DNA of 64,000 bases from Ampelocalamus luodianensis (Eukaryota; Streptophyta; Magnoliopsida; Poales; Poaceae). Made by a program: the position numbers and the translations under genes. The notes below the pieces were generated by a model. It did no database searches and was not told where the DNA came from. It worked only from the letters and a program-made list of their open reading frames with translations. The stretch spans positions 14,656,001-14,720,000 of the forward strand of contig CM070626.1 in the NCBI GenBank assembly GCA_036346255.1, in the 5' to 3' direction. Below, one piece after another: positions 22,188-32,018 of this stretch. The first letter of the stretch is position 1. Every line of letters begins with the position of its first letter.

Positions 22188-23489
22188 GGTCCTGTTTGGT
22201 ATGGCTCCAACTCCCAGCTTCGTAGTTGGAGTGGGTGGAGTTGTGCCAAACGGGGTAGCTCCACAAAATTTTGGAGTTGGAGTAACCTGGAGCGGAGCAG
22301 TCCATAGTACATTTTCTGAGAGCGGGTAGAACCTTGCTCCAAGTGAGGAGCTGTGGATCAACAAACCAAAATACCACTGGAAGTTGAGGAAAATTACCCG
22401 CAAAATGCCCCTCCGCTAACACCCCTGCTCCCCTCGCACACGCGTTCTTCCGAGTCCCAAATCCTCACTCCAGAGAAAACTCTAGAGGCAGCGGCGACCA
22501 GGGCGGCAGCCCTTCTTATTCCTCGGCGTCTTCATCTTCTCCCCTTCCTGCCCAGCATCTTCTTCATCGGCTTCCTCGTCCTTGGCGTCATCGGCTTCCT
22601 CATCCCTGGCGTCCCCGCGCACACTACTCCTTCCCCAGGCTCAGCTCGACTCTCCCCCTCCCCCGCGAATTCCCTCCTCCTTCTCGGTCAGGGAGGATGA
22701 GCTTCTAGGACCTGGAGCTTGGGCACATTCGTAGGGCGCCGCTTGGCGGGTGGAGGGGCGCTGGCACGTCACAGGCCGTGGCAGTGGGCGTGTTCCAGAT
22801 TTCTTTTCAGTTGTATCTTTCAGTTTCTTGATGTATTCAGCCGTTGTTTGGATAGAAATGGTTATTTTCGAGATCTTGCACCATTTCTGTAGGGATGTTG
22901 TTATCTTTTGATCTACTCTTGCCTCTTGGTTAAATGACCACCTCTGTTTCTTTCTGAATGCGTCTGTACTATATTCATACGCCCGGAACAATAGGATGCC
23001 TTCTGTTGATCACTAAGCTTTTATGTTTTTGTAAAAAAAAAGGCTACCCTTTGATAATACAATCAGAAAACATTTTGTCCAACATGACCAATTGTGCTTG
23101 TTTCTTTCTTATTGCACATATAAACTCATTCTAATACCCTGATGATGTGACCTGAAATATGATAGATCATTCATTTCTTCCAGTTGCATCACATATGATA
23201 TTTAGCCATCTATTTCTCACATGACAACATTAATTCCCGTGTGGCATTCGGAGATAGTAGAATCTAGCACAGGTTTCCCTAAAAATACACTAATGTAATA
23301 CTATTGGATTTTAGATGCTAACTGCATGGTGCTTCTGTTTAAAATGGAGAATTTTAGATGCACTGTATTCATTTCGTAGTGCTAGACTTCAGCCCTGGCA
23401 TTGTTATCGTTCCTGGCCATGCACAATTTTCCCTTCCATTAGTGCTTGAATCTATTAAACCTCTAGCTTTCCTGCAAGATTTGTGAACA

Positions 23490-23595
23490 ATGAAGCCACA
23501 GTTGGAGAGGAACCCTACCAAGAAGCGCCATTCATGGTGGTGGGACAGTTAGATTAGCCCCAAGAACTCAAAATGGCTTGCAGAAAATCTCGAAG
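23490..23595 (+). pseudogene. Captured NET/KIP1-type (NAB domain) exon fragment
   Basis: From ATG at 23490 the frame reads MKPQLERNPTKKRHSWWWDS, then a TAG stop, then ISPKNSKWLAENLE, and ends at a splice donor (cgaag/gtaag, boundary 23595). The WWWDS-ISPKNSKWL-ENL block is the start of the NET actin-binding domain of plant NETWORKED/KIP1-like proteins, which link actin to membranes. The stop replaces a conserved His. Only this exon piece is present; the rest of the NAB domain and the coiled coils are missing. Confidence 0.8.
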
Positions 23596-24187
23596 GTAAG
23601 CTAAAAGCCTGAAACTATACCTGGAAAATTTGCTATATGATCTTCTTAGTACTTGCTAATATACACATTATCAATGCATGTATAGGTACAGTATCATTTT
23701 CTGATTGTTTATTGCACTTGAGATGAGCATAAATGAATAATAAACGAAAGGAAGTACATCATCTATTCTCTTAGTACTCAGATGCCTTTTGATGTACATA
23801 TGATATCTATGGTACAGTAGCACCATCTGATTGTTCCAAATAATGACCAGGAATGGATAGTTAAGTAAATGAAGTACTACATATGTTTTGATGCTAATGT
23901 TGTTCATGTATGCGCAGTTACTTCTGTGATTGTTCATTGCGCATTTGTGCTAAGTGTTAACATGATTAGAAAAAAAAGATACTAGTGTGCTTCCATAGGC
24001 AAGTGAGGGAAATGTTGCACATTAGCAGAAATTGGTAGTGAAGTGAAACAAATGCTAGTGATATTTTCCTTGACACTTGTTGCTGCTTGTGTATTCAAAC
24101 TCTATCTTACTGGAATGAGCAGAATTGTGGTGGGGGTGTGAAGCCTCCTTTCCATTAGCATATACTTTAGTCAGCCTTGTGAAGTTG

Positions 24188-24243
24188 TCTCCTTGCTAAT
24201 GTTTTACCCAGGCAATCTCCTTGCTAATGTTTTACCCAGGCAA
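24188..24243 (+). repeat. 28-bp tandem duplication covering a splice acceptor
   Basis: The unit tctccttgctaatgttttac + ccaggcaa occurs twice without a change (24188-24215, 24216-24243). It spans the ttttacccag acceptor of the kinase exon that follows, so two identical acceptors lie 28 bases apart. Confidence 0.9.
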
Positions 24244-24505
24244 GGATCTCGACGCAGTCCTTAAAGCAACACCAATTCTTCCAGAAAAAGAAGCAAGAAT
24301 CATAATTGTTCAAATATTTTAGGGCCTTTTTTTATCTTAACAAGAGGGTTCAAAAGATCATCTACTATGATCTCAAACCAGGCAACGTTCTCTTCAATGA
24401 GGTTGGTGTTGCAGAAGTTACAGACTTTGACCTCAGCAAGATAGTGAAGGGTAATGTTGGGTCTCAGGGAATAGAACTCACTTCTCAGGGAGCTGGAACC
24501 TATTG
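24239..24505 (+). pseudogene. Captured Tousled-like kinase exons, catalytically dead
   Basis: After the acceptor the frame reads KDLDAVLKATPILPEKEARI and IIVQIF, then TAG (24320-24322) and an extra T. In the shifted frame it continues FYLNKRVQKIIYYDLKPGN, VLFNEVGVAEVTDFDLSKI and GSQGIELTSQGAGTYW, ending at a donor (tattg/gtgag, 24505). This is the catalytic loop and activation segment of the Tousled-like Ser/Thr kinases, which act in chromatin assembly and replication. Besides the stop and frameshift, the catalytic-loop His is Tyr (YYD, 24363) and the DFG glycine is Asp (DFD, 24429-24431). Splice sites are kept, so it was captured as genomic DNA. Confidence 0.88.
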
Positions 24506-25117
24506 GTGAGTGGGCACACTTGATTTGTGTGCGTGCACTCGCCCCCCTCGTCTTCTTTTACTGGGGAGAGCTGCCATTGGTGTGCAGCTGATGTTGCTTT
24601 GTAGCAACTTGAACTGTTGTATGCAAAAATTCACTTGTATGAATGTTTTCTGAGAAAATTGTTCAATGCCAATATGTTGAGTTCAATGCAAAGCATATTG
24701 TTCAGTGCTAATATGTTGCTCGAATTGTTGAATGCAAAATTAACTTCTCTAAAAGTTTTCTATGAAAATCTTGCAAATTAGTTATTGAAGATGTATGCAT
24801 TTTTTTTGGAGTGAAAATTCGAATGTGAGCAAAAAAGATGGCACAACATGACAAAAAAAATATAAAAATAAAATCACAACATGACTGAAATCAACTTATT
24901 AAACTGTTGTAAGTTAAGCAATACGAAAAAAAGATTACAAGTTACAAACAAGGGCAGTGCAGTCTTTTTACAAGGATCATTCTCATTTCTGTAGTTGGAG
25001 CCAACTTTCTAACCAAATATCTCCTCAGATCGCTCCAACTTCTTATAGGAGTGGATCCAAGAGTGAAGCTGAAGTTGGAGCTACAAAAACTTGAAGCAAA
25101 ACCATACCAAACAGGCC
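24506..25117 (+). other. Residual kinase intron and right arm of the PIF-like element
   Basis: A splice donor and AT-rich sequence are followed by the element's right subterminal region with inverted gttggagc-type phrases (24985-25118). There is no coding sequence. Confidence 0.45.
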
Positions 25118-25118
25118 C

Positions 25119-25819
25119 TAACTCTCAAGTAGTCAAAAACAGAAACTCAAACGTAGATTGTGCCTCTGATTGGACACATATTTTTGAAACAAACGTAGAT
25201 GGTCGGTTGGTCACATGGATCAGATCACTCAAAAGTACTACCACAATTGTAAACCCCAATCCTAGGGTTTAAGAAAATCAACCAATGATTAGCAAATTGA
25301 ATCCCTAAAATTCACAACAAGCATCTCTGAACTTCAACAACGTATAGATTGAGTAGCAGAGGAGCAACCAAAATGCAAATCAGTACCGCACAATACGCAC
25401 TAGATCAGTTACTGACAAAATATAAGCAAGGGAGGTAACAGCAAAGGGAGGTAACAACAGCATGCACTATCCACATGATAGAGATTCTGTATGAAATGCA
25501 CATCAAGACATGATACAGGCTAAAACACACACAAAATTAGTCATTGTGCTTGAGATAAATCGGTATTATTGAAAGAAATCGAAATTACCTAATCGAAATT
25601 GCCGCTAGAAATCGAAATGTCGCGTCTCATCTTGGCCGGCCGCTCGGCGTCTGGAACTGGAACTAGCGATTTGTGAAGAGAACTAGTGACATATGGCCTA
25701 CACGGCACCTGGCCCGCATCATATGGCCTGCAAGGCAACTAGTGAAGAGAACTAGAACTCGGCGCCTAGCCCTCACTACGCCCGCTCGATGGCCTACACG
25801 GTCACTCGCTCGGTGGTTG
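25119..25819. other. Intergenic spacer between two transposons
   Basis: No gene is recognised. From 25620 it becomes GC-richer, with repeated 'atggcctacacgg' and 'gaagagaactag' phrases. CACTA element 2 follows. Confidence 0.4.
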
Positions 25820-25854
25820 CACTACTACAGAAAAAGTCTTCATAGACGATTGAA

Positions 25855-26270
25855 AAACGTCATCACAGACGGTTTCGTGGTCATTTGAGTCTATGGGTCA
25901 GTGATGACATGATTCATCACAGACGGTTATTCAAACCGTCTGTGATGCATATTGTCACAGACGGTTATTAACTCAGAACCGTCTATGATAGGTAACTTTT
26001 ACAGACGATTTGTAGATAAAACCGTCTGTGATAGCTAACTATCACAGACGGTTTGTTATTGAAACCGTCTGTGATGACTTTTCTCTATAGATGGTTTGTA
26101 GCTGAAACCGTCTGTGATGACTTTTCTCTATAGACGATTTGTAGCTGAAACCGTCTGTGATGACTTTTCTCTATAGACGGTTTGTAGTTAAAACCATCTG
26201 TGATGACTTTTTTCTATAGATGGTTTGTAGCTGAAACCGTCTGTAATGATTTTTATCTATAAAGTCTCCA
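25855..26270. repeat. Left subterminal repeat array of CACTA 2
   Basis: At least ten units of cacagacggtt / aaccgtctgtgatga occur in alternating orientation. The last four form a ~53-bp higher-order repeat built on gacttttctctatagacgg + tttgtagc. These are the presumed transposase-binding sites. Confidence 0.85.
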
Positions 26271-26297
26271 AGTAGTGACTGCTTGTGCCTTTAAAAT

Positions 26298-26300
<3 letters not shown>

Positions 26301-26358
<58 letters not shown>

Positions 26359-28458
26359 CGTAGTCCTCACCACTTTGAGGGTCGCCCACGCGACATGAGG
26401 AGGATGAGACAAAGAGAACGGACAACTTCATCGAGCCCTGCAAGTTCAGAAGCATGGCCACCAAGAGGCGTAAGGACATCCAATTACCTCGATGTCGTCG
26501 GCGATGTGTAATTGGGCGTCGTTGTGTTCGTAAAGTAACGTGGTGATACCGGTCGAGTAGTTGTGCGTCCACGTCACTTTCTAAACACGGCAACGCCCAA
26601 TTACGTTGACGACATGCATCGAGTAATTGGATGTTACGACGCTCTCTCGGCGACCATCACTACTACAAAGCAGTCATCTTGGGCGCCTCATCGCGAGCGG
26701 TTCCAAAGGCGTGCCGTCAGATTGACTTCTCTGACGGTTCCCTTTAGAACCGTGCGCGATATCCTCATCCGAGGCGGTTCTTATTACCAACCGTGCGTGA
26801 TACTTCCTGAGCGGTTGGTAGAAGGAGCGCTTTGTGATAGTGCCTCATCACAGCGGCTCCTTCTACCAACCGTGCGAAGTATCACGACGGTTGGTAGAAG
26901 GAGCCGTCGTGATGAGGACACCTCATCACAAGCGGTTAGTATAACGAACCGTCTATGATACTTCCGAGACGGTTCGTGATACCAACCGTCGTGATAACTA
27001 CCTCATCACGAGCGGTTGGAATTAACAACCGTCAGTGATTTTGATTTACTATAGCTTAAAATTTTAAGTCATGGTAAAATCGAGAGTAAGTCATGGTAAA
27101 ATCGAGAGTAAGAAAAATTCCAAGCCATGGTAAATCCAAATCGCTGGCGGCTCTAATACCAACCGTGCGGATGATGAAGTACTATCGCAGCGGTTCATAT
27201 TAAGAAGCAAATGCGTGATGAATTATCACGACGGTTCATATTAAGAACCGTCGTGATGAGTTACTATCACAAATGGTTCGTGATATGAACCGTGCGTGAT
27301 TTGTCATCCTGAGCGGTTTTGTATGAAACCGTCGTGATTCGCGCGAATTTGAAAATTTTGAGCAGCGTGCGCGGGAGGCAAAATATGTCCTTATATATTA
27401 TGGCCGACCTCCTCAGGCGCTCGACCTCGCACTCCCGATCCGGTCCTCCTGCTGGCTCGGTCCTCCCTTGCTCGGCGGTCCTCCTCGAGCTCCGGTGTAG
27501 CTGCTCCTCGGTCCTCCGCGGCTCCACGACCCCGCTACACCTCCGAGGCTCTGGTCCTCCCTTGCTCCCGCGATCCCCAACCTTCGACATGGTCTTCCTC
27601 CCCAACAGTTGAGAGTCGCGCCGACACCAACGCCGACCTCCTCTAGTCCTCGGCGCGTTGCGAGCTCCTCCAGTCCTCCTCCGCGTCGATGTCTGTTGGT
27701 ACTTTTGTATATGTGGTTCTATTAGATTCAGATCCAGATTTGTATGTATGAGCTTGTGGTACTTTTGTATATGAGGTTCTATTAGATTCAGATCCAGATT
27801 TGTATGTATGAGCTTGTGGTACTTGTGTTAGATTCATATCCAGTTTACATTAGATTTTCCTCCAAATTCTATACATTGGTACTTGTGTATGATCGAGTGT
27901 ATGAGTGTATCCATGAATCCATGGCTTGAGAAATTTATTGGGAGGCTTAGGAGTTGGGAATCTATGTATGTGTATCAATGAATCCATGTTTGGGAGGCTT
28001 CGGAAATGGCAGTGTATGTGTATGAGTGTATCTATGAAAAATGGCAATATTTTTTTTTGCAATAAAAAAAGCTATCACAGACGGTTTGGAACAAGAGCGT
28101 CAGGAAAAGTATCCTGAGCGGTTGAACAAGAACCGTCAGCGATAATTGATATCACGAGCGGTTCTTGTTCGAACCGTCGTGATACTGTTTTCCTGAGCGG
28201 CTCTTGTTTCAACCGTCTGTGATAGCTTTATCACGACGGCTCAAAAACCGTCGTGATAACGCTGTTATCACAGACGTACTTTTACGAGCGGTTCAAAACG
28301 TGCGTGATGACGGTTCGAACCGTCGTGATGAGTTTTCGTAGTAGTGCATACTTCTTGAACTTGCAGGGCTCGATGAAGTTGTCTCGTGGTCTTTGTCTCA
28401 TCCTCCTCATACTACGTGAACGACCCAGAAAGTGGTGAGGACTACAAACAATATATAC

Positions 28459-28526
<68 letters not shown>

Positions 28527-28538
28527 ATATATATATAT
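26301..28538. repeat. Long inverted repeat (hairpin), split by CACTA 3
   Basis: Left arm: (AT)n at 26301-26354, then gtagtcctcaccacttt, gaggaggatgagacaaag, acaacttcatcgagccctgc and caattac...taattgggcg, to about 26543. Right arm, starting about 26569: the same phrases in reverse complement up to 26657. It is interrupted by CACTA 3 (26658-28346 plus one CAT copy) and resumes 28350-28451 with the matching (AT)n to 28538. Without CACTA 3 the structure is about 550 bp with ~240-bp arms and a ~25-bp loop. It looks like an inverted duplication of an unidentified sequence. If transcribed it would form a long double-stranded RNA. Confidence 0.8.
26658..28346. mobile_element. CACTA element 3, nested in CACTA 2 (1.7 kb)
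   Basis: The ends cactactacaaagcag and (opposite strand) cactactacgaaaactc are flanked by CAT on both sides (26655-26657, 28347-28349). Subterminal repeats are present at both ends, but many read gagcggtt and aaccgtcgtgat or aaccgtgcgtgat rather than the forms in CACTA 1 and 2. A segment gcgcgggaggc...ccttatatattat (27370-27401) is shared with CACTA 1. A duplicated 60-bp phrase (tttgtatatg...gagcttgtggtac) lies at 27710-27830. No transposase is seen. Confidence 0.88.
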
Positions 28539-28566
28539 GCTTAGAGACTTTATAGAGAAGAGATTA

Positions 28567-28947
28567 GAATCCATCATAGAAGTATCATCTAAGGGCACAA
28601 TCTATACACAATATATAACAACAGGTAATCTAATAGTTCAAGGCACAATTAATCTATACACAATATCACATCCAATTACATTTGTGACATCAATTCATCA
28701 TAGAATTATCATCCAAAGGCACAATCTATACACAATACATAACAGTAGGTAATCTAACAACTCAAGGCATAATTAATCTATACACAATATCACATCCAAT
28801 TGCATTTGTGACATCAATTCATCATAGAAGTATCATCCAATGGCACAATCTATACACAATACATAACAGCGGTTAATCTAACAGCTCAAGTCACAATTAA
28901 TATATACACAATACATAACAGCAGGTAATCTAACAGCTCAAGGCATC
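28567..28947 (+). repeat. Tandem repeat, three ~123-bp units
   Basis: The units begin near 28567, 28691 and 28814, each with catcatagaa-tatcatc, ggcacaatctatacacaata and ggtaatctaacagctcaagg. The units differ at scattered positions. It is AT-rich and non-coding. Confidence 0.85.
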
Positions 28948-29207
28948 AATTCATGCTGATGAAGCAGTCCGCACAAGCAGGATGTCCTTGGCTGCATGCT
29001 GTCTGATCCTCCTCATGCGGCTTGATAGATTTCTTAGACGTCCATGGTAATTAAAGAAATCATGATCCAGTGCAGACACGACGCGGCAACGGCGGCAAAC
29101 ACCTTCCACCACCAGCACAACCCACATCCAGGGGAGAGAGGCAGATCTGGCCGAGGTGAGGTAGCCGAGGGAGCAGAGGGGAGTGGCGTACCTCGATTCG
29201 GCGGTGT

Positions 29208-29400
29208 AGATGGCGGGGCGAGCTCGGTCGGCGAGGAGATGGCGGGCGAGCTCGATTCGGCGAGAGAGATGGCGGCGAGCTCGATTCGACGGCGTAGATG
29301 GTGGGGCGAGCTCGATTCGGTGGGGGAGATGGCGGGGCGAGCTCGATTCGGCGAGGGAGATGGCGGCGAGGTCGAATCGACGGCGGGGGAGTCGCGATGC
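29208..29400. repeat. ~31-bp minisatellite, five to six units
   Basis: The repeated core gagatggcgg(gg)cgagctcgattcgg varies slightly between units. Open frames on both strands (29034-29454) come from this periodicity and are not credible proteins. Confidence 0.8.
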
Positions 29401-29488
29401 GGGAGCCCGGCTAAAGTACCGAACCCTAGCACGCGCTGGGGAGTGACGAGTTAGGGCGCAAACCCTAGCGCGCGAGCTCCTATTAATA

Positions 29489-29647
29489 AAGGTATATCAC
29501 AGACGGTTCTACTATGAAACCGTCAGTGATACGTGTCACAGACGGGTCCATAATAGAACCGTCTGTGATATGGTCTCATATCACAGACGGGTCCATAATA
29601 GAACCGTCTGTGATACGTATCACAGATGGTCCCATAATAGAACCGTC
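29489..29647. repeat. Internal block of CACTA subterminal repeats
   Basis: Five inverted pairs of cacagacgg(g/t)tc and gaaccgt(c)tgtgatac lie within CACTA 2, far from either end. They may be the remnant end of another, truncated CACTA copy or an internal binding array. Confidence 0.7.
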
Positions 29648-30049
29648 ATTCTTTTGTCTATTTTAGAAAGAGACAATCTTATTTTTCATGATTTAATTTG
29701 TATAGTTTATATTCAAACCTAGAATAGGTCATTATATTAAGTTTAAATTTTCTATAGGTGAAATATAGTTCCAAAAATTTGGTAAAAATTATACTTATTC
29801 ATGATAATTATTCTAGTATTTGAATAAAGTTTTTATTTCTATTTTCTTTTGGGGAATTGGTTTAGGTTAAGGTTTAATCTTGTGATAAATCATTGATGGT
29901 GCAGAACAACATAGCGTATAAGAGAAGTTCTCTCTCGTTTGGAAGTCTGTGATAAATACATAAATGCTAATTGAAAATTCAAAACATTTAACACATTCTG
30001 ATATAGATAAATGCAAATTATAACATATATATACATAAAACAGCTAATT
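29648..30049. other. AT-rich DNA inside CACTA 2
   Basis: Nothing coding is recognised; this may include the 3' flank copied with the F-box gene. Confidence 0.4.
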
Positions 30050-30987
30050 TTACGGCAAGTAGTCCAGCACCTCTGCAAAGAATTTGGCATACTCATGCCT
30101 AATCCGCAGTCATCGCTGCAAAAGATGGCGTAGTCGTCCCACCCTAACACGCCGCAGCCGGTGCTCGTGCATCGGTGGTCGTCCTCCGACAGCGCCCACA
30201 CCCGGCCCAGCGGTGGCCCAGCCATCCTCTCCCACGCCGCCGCCTGGATGATGTCCACGGCAAGCCTCTAGCACCGCCTGCACTCCCGGTTGGTCCTCTT
30301 GGCCGTCTCACACCCACCGGCGGTCGGCTCGCCCTCGACCTGCCTAATGTACTGCTTCCCAACATCGCGCGTCTTGCTTGCCGTGTAGAGGAGGAGGCCG
30401 AGCACGTAGACCGCGGTCTTGTGGCCGACGACAGCGTCGGCCGCCCGTTCAAGGAACACGAAGCCGCGCTGCATGTCTTGGGGCGCGAAGACAAGCGTGA
30501 GACCGACAATGAAGCAGGCCTCCGGGTTGCCGGCGGCGGCCAGGTGGTTGACGACGGTGAGGTAGCGCTCATAGTCCTGCCACTTCATCATCTCCTCCCA
30601 CTCCAGCGCCACGCGTATCCCCACGGCGCGCGCTTTGGACGCCTTGTACATGGCCTTGCAACTAAAATTCAAGATGATATATAGAATCTTAATACAAGAA
30701 TTAATTACTGGATATTGGACACAATACGAAATCATCACGTGATTTTATTTTTTGCGCCGTATCATGATACGACTTTTCGGTTTTGTACGCTACAGTCATC
30801 TTCACAAACTGACTATAACCAGATACCTCTATACCAAAAACAAAAGAATACATTACGTGGCTCGTAGGCTACAGAGGTCAGCCATGGGCTGAGGAGAGCT
30901 CGCGGCCACGAGGCCGACGATGTGGACAACGACCTCATCAGGAAGATCAAGGACGGCGATCGGTGACCTCCTCGCCCGCTCCGTTAT
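30050..30987 (-). pseudogene. Captured F-box/Sel1-like gene with intron, disrupted
   Basis: Exon 1 (about 30987-30857) carries an F-box, LDLPDEVVVHIVGLVAAS then CSLRAT. The intron (30856-30662) has donor ccac/gtaatg and acceptor ttttag/ttgc, and splicing keeps the frame (RAT-CKAMYKAS). Exon 2 has Sel1-like repeats (AAAGNPEACFIVGLTLVF, GHKTAVYVLGLLLYTAS), then Cys-rich CRRC and CTSTGCGVLGWDDYAIFCSD, and ends VLDYLP at 30052-30050. It resembles plant F-box proteins of the At2g35280 type, substrate adaptors of SCF ubiquitin ligases. Defects: TAG at 30268-30270, a 1-bp loss near 30090, and ATA where the start Met may have been (30987-30985). It lies wholly inside CACTA 2, so it is a transduplicated gene copy made from DNA. 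Confidence 0.85.
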
Positions 30988-31179
30988 GCTCGCGTGCTCA
31001 TCATGGTGTACTATTCATGCAATACCATGCGTGCTGCCTTGGCGCGCGATAATATATAACTCTTATAAATTAACGTCGAAGAAACACATTTACGTTGGCG
31101 CGTGAGACGAGAGACGCATCGGCGCCCGTCGACGCGGGAGAGGAAGAGATGCATGCATAACGCGCGGGAGTCGAAACAT

Positions 31180-31500
31180 TTAATTATCACAGACGGTTCT
31201 GATAAAAAAAACGTTTGTGAAGTATACCATTATCATAGACGGTTAGTTAAACGAACCGTCTTGAAAGTTTCACAGACGGTTATTTGTTACAAATCGTTTG
31301 TGATAATGGTTTACTTCACAGACGATTATTTTTATGAACCGTCTGTGATACTTTACAGACGGTTTTAAACACGAACCGTCTGTGATATTTCCTCTTCACA
31401 GACAGTTTTTAGCGTATCCATTTACACAGACCGTCTCTAAACCAAAACCGTTTGTGATTTCATATAATACAGACGGTTTTGGCCAACCGTCTGTGATGAG
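31180..31500. repeat. Right subterminal repeat array of CACTA 2
   Basis: About ten alternating units of cacagacggtt and aaccgtctgtgat lead to the right terminus at 31530. Confidence 0.85.
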
Positions 31501-31684
31501 GCGTCCAGTATTAGCCTTTTTGTAGTAGTGTTGGGCCGCACGCTTGCTCGCCTTGGCTGGGCCACGCGCCTGCGCCCTTGGCTGGACCGCGTGCCTGTGC
31601 GCCCAAGCGGAAAGCTGGCTTGGCTGTGACCAGGGTCCGCCGGTGTTCTTCATTTGGGCTAAGAGGTGTCCAACACTGTTTATA

Positions 31685-31952
31685 CATGATACTCCAATGT
31701 GACTTAATCGAAAAATTTTCATTGGAGCCCGTTATTTTTGCTATATACTATTTTTCATACATAAAAAAAGTATATATATACGGATTTTGGTATAACAAGT
31801 GGATTTTCATGAAATTTTTCATAGAACTCACTTTGGGGTATCTTATAATCATTATTGGAGTATACTCAAATTGATAAAGAGGTATCATCATACAATTTAA
31901 GTGGTATATAAGAGGTGGGAATACGTCTCTCTTAAGAGTACCATACCATTTA

Positions 31953-31954
<2 letters not shown>
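31685..31954. mobile_element. Half of a foldback element related to 11201-11879
   Basis: The phrases gatactccaatgtga, tatcttataatcattattgg, gtatactcaaattgataaag and gtggtatataagaggtggg follow the same order as one arm of the 11201-11879 foldback, and a (TA)n tract abuts the end. The other arm is missing. Confidence 0.65.

Positions 31955-32017
<63 letters not shown>
31955..32017. repeat. (TA)n microsatellite
   Basis: An AT tract of about 63 bases adjoins the half foldback element. Confidence 0.9.

Positions 32018-32018
<1 letters not shown>

Larger units (their letters stand above)
22188..25118. mobile_element. PIF/Harbinger-like element carrying captured gene pieces (2.9 kb)
   Basis: The left end ggtcctgtttggtatgg and the right end (opposite strand) gggcctgtttggtatgg form terminal inverted repeats, with further related 'gttggagc' phrases inside both ends. 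The 3-bp flank TAA is present on both sides (22185-22187 and 25119-25121), fitting the TWA target of PIF/Harbinger elements. There is no transposase reading. It carries a CT/GC-rich leader-like part (22430-22740), a NET-type exon start (23490-23595) and Tousled-like kinase exons (24239-24505). Its mobility would need a transposase from elsewhere. Confidence 0.8.
25820..31530. mobile_element. CACTA element 2 (5.7 kb) with nested CACTA and captured F-box gene
   Basis: The left end cactactacagaaaaag and the right end (opposite strand) cactactacaaaaaggc are flanked by TTG on both sides (25817-25819, 31531-31533), a perfect CACTA-type target duplication. Subterminal cacagacggtt/aaccgtctgtgatg repeats fill both ends. 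The end types match those of CACTA element 1 in reverse order, so they are one family. Inside, left to right: a long hairpin interrupted by CACTA element 3, a ~123-bp tandem repeat, a ~31-bp minisatellite, a further block of subterminal-type repeats, and an F-box gene copy. No transposase is recognised. Confidence 0.9.

Noticed and set aside
25855..26270. Regularly spaced short repeats that could suggest a CRISPR array
   Set aside because: The repeats alternate in orientation, the spacers are themselves repeated, and they abut a CACTA terminus; this is a transposon subterminal array in plant DNA.
26395..26500. A short KDIQL reading in the CACTA 2 hairpin, reminiscent of the end of histone H3
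   Set aside because: Only about five residues agree, the surrounding residues do not fit histone H3, and the other arm does not preserve the reading.
29034..29454. Frames of 132 and 136 codons on opposite strands
   Set aside because: Both follow the ~31-bp minisatellite and have no recognisable domain.
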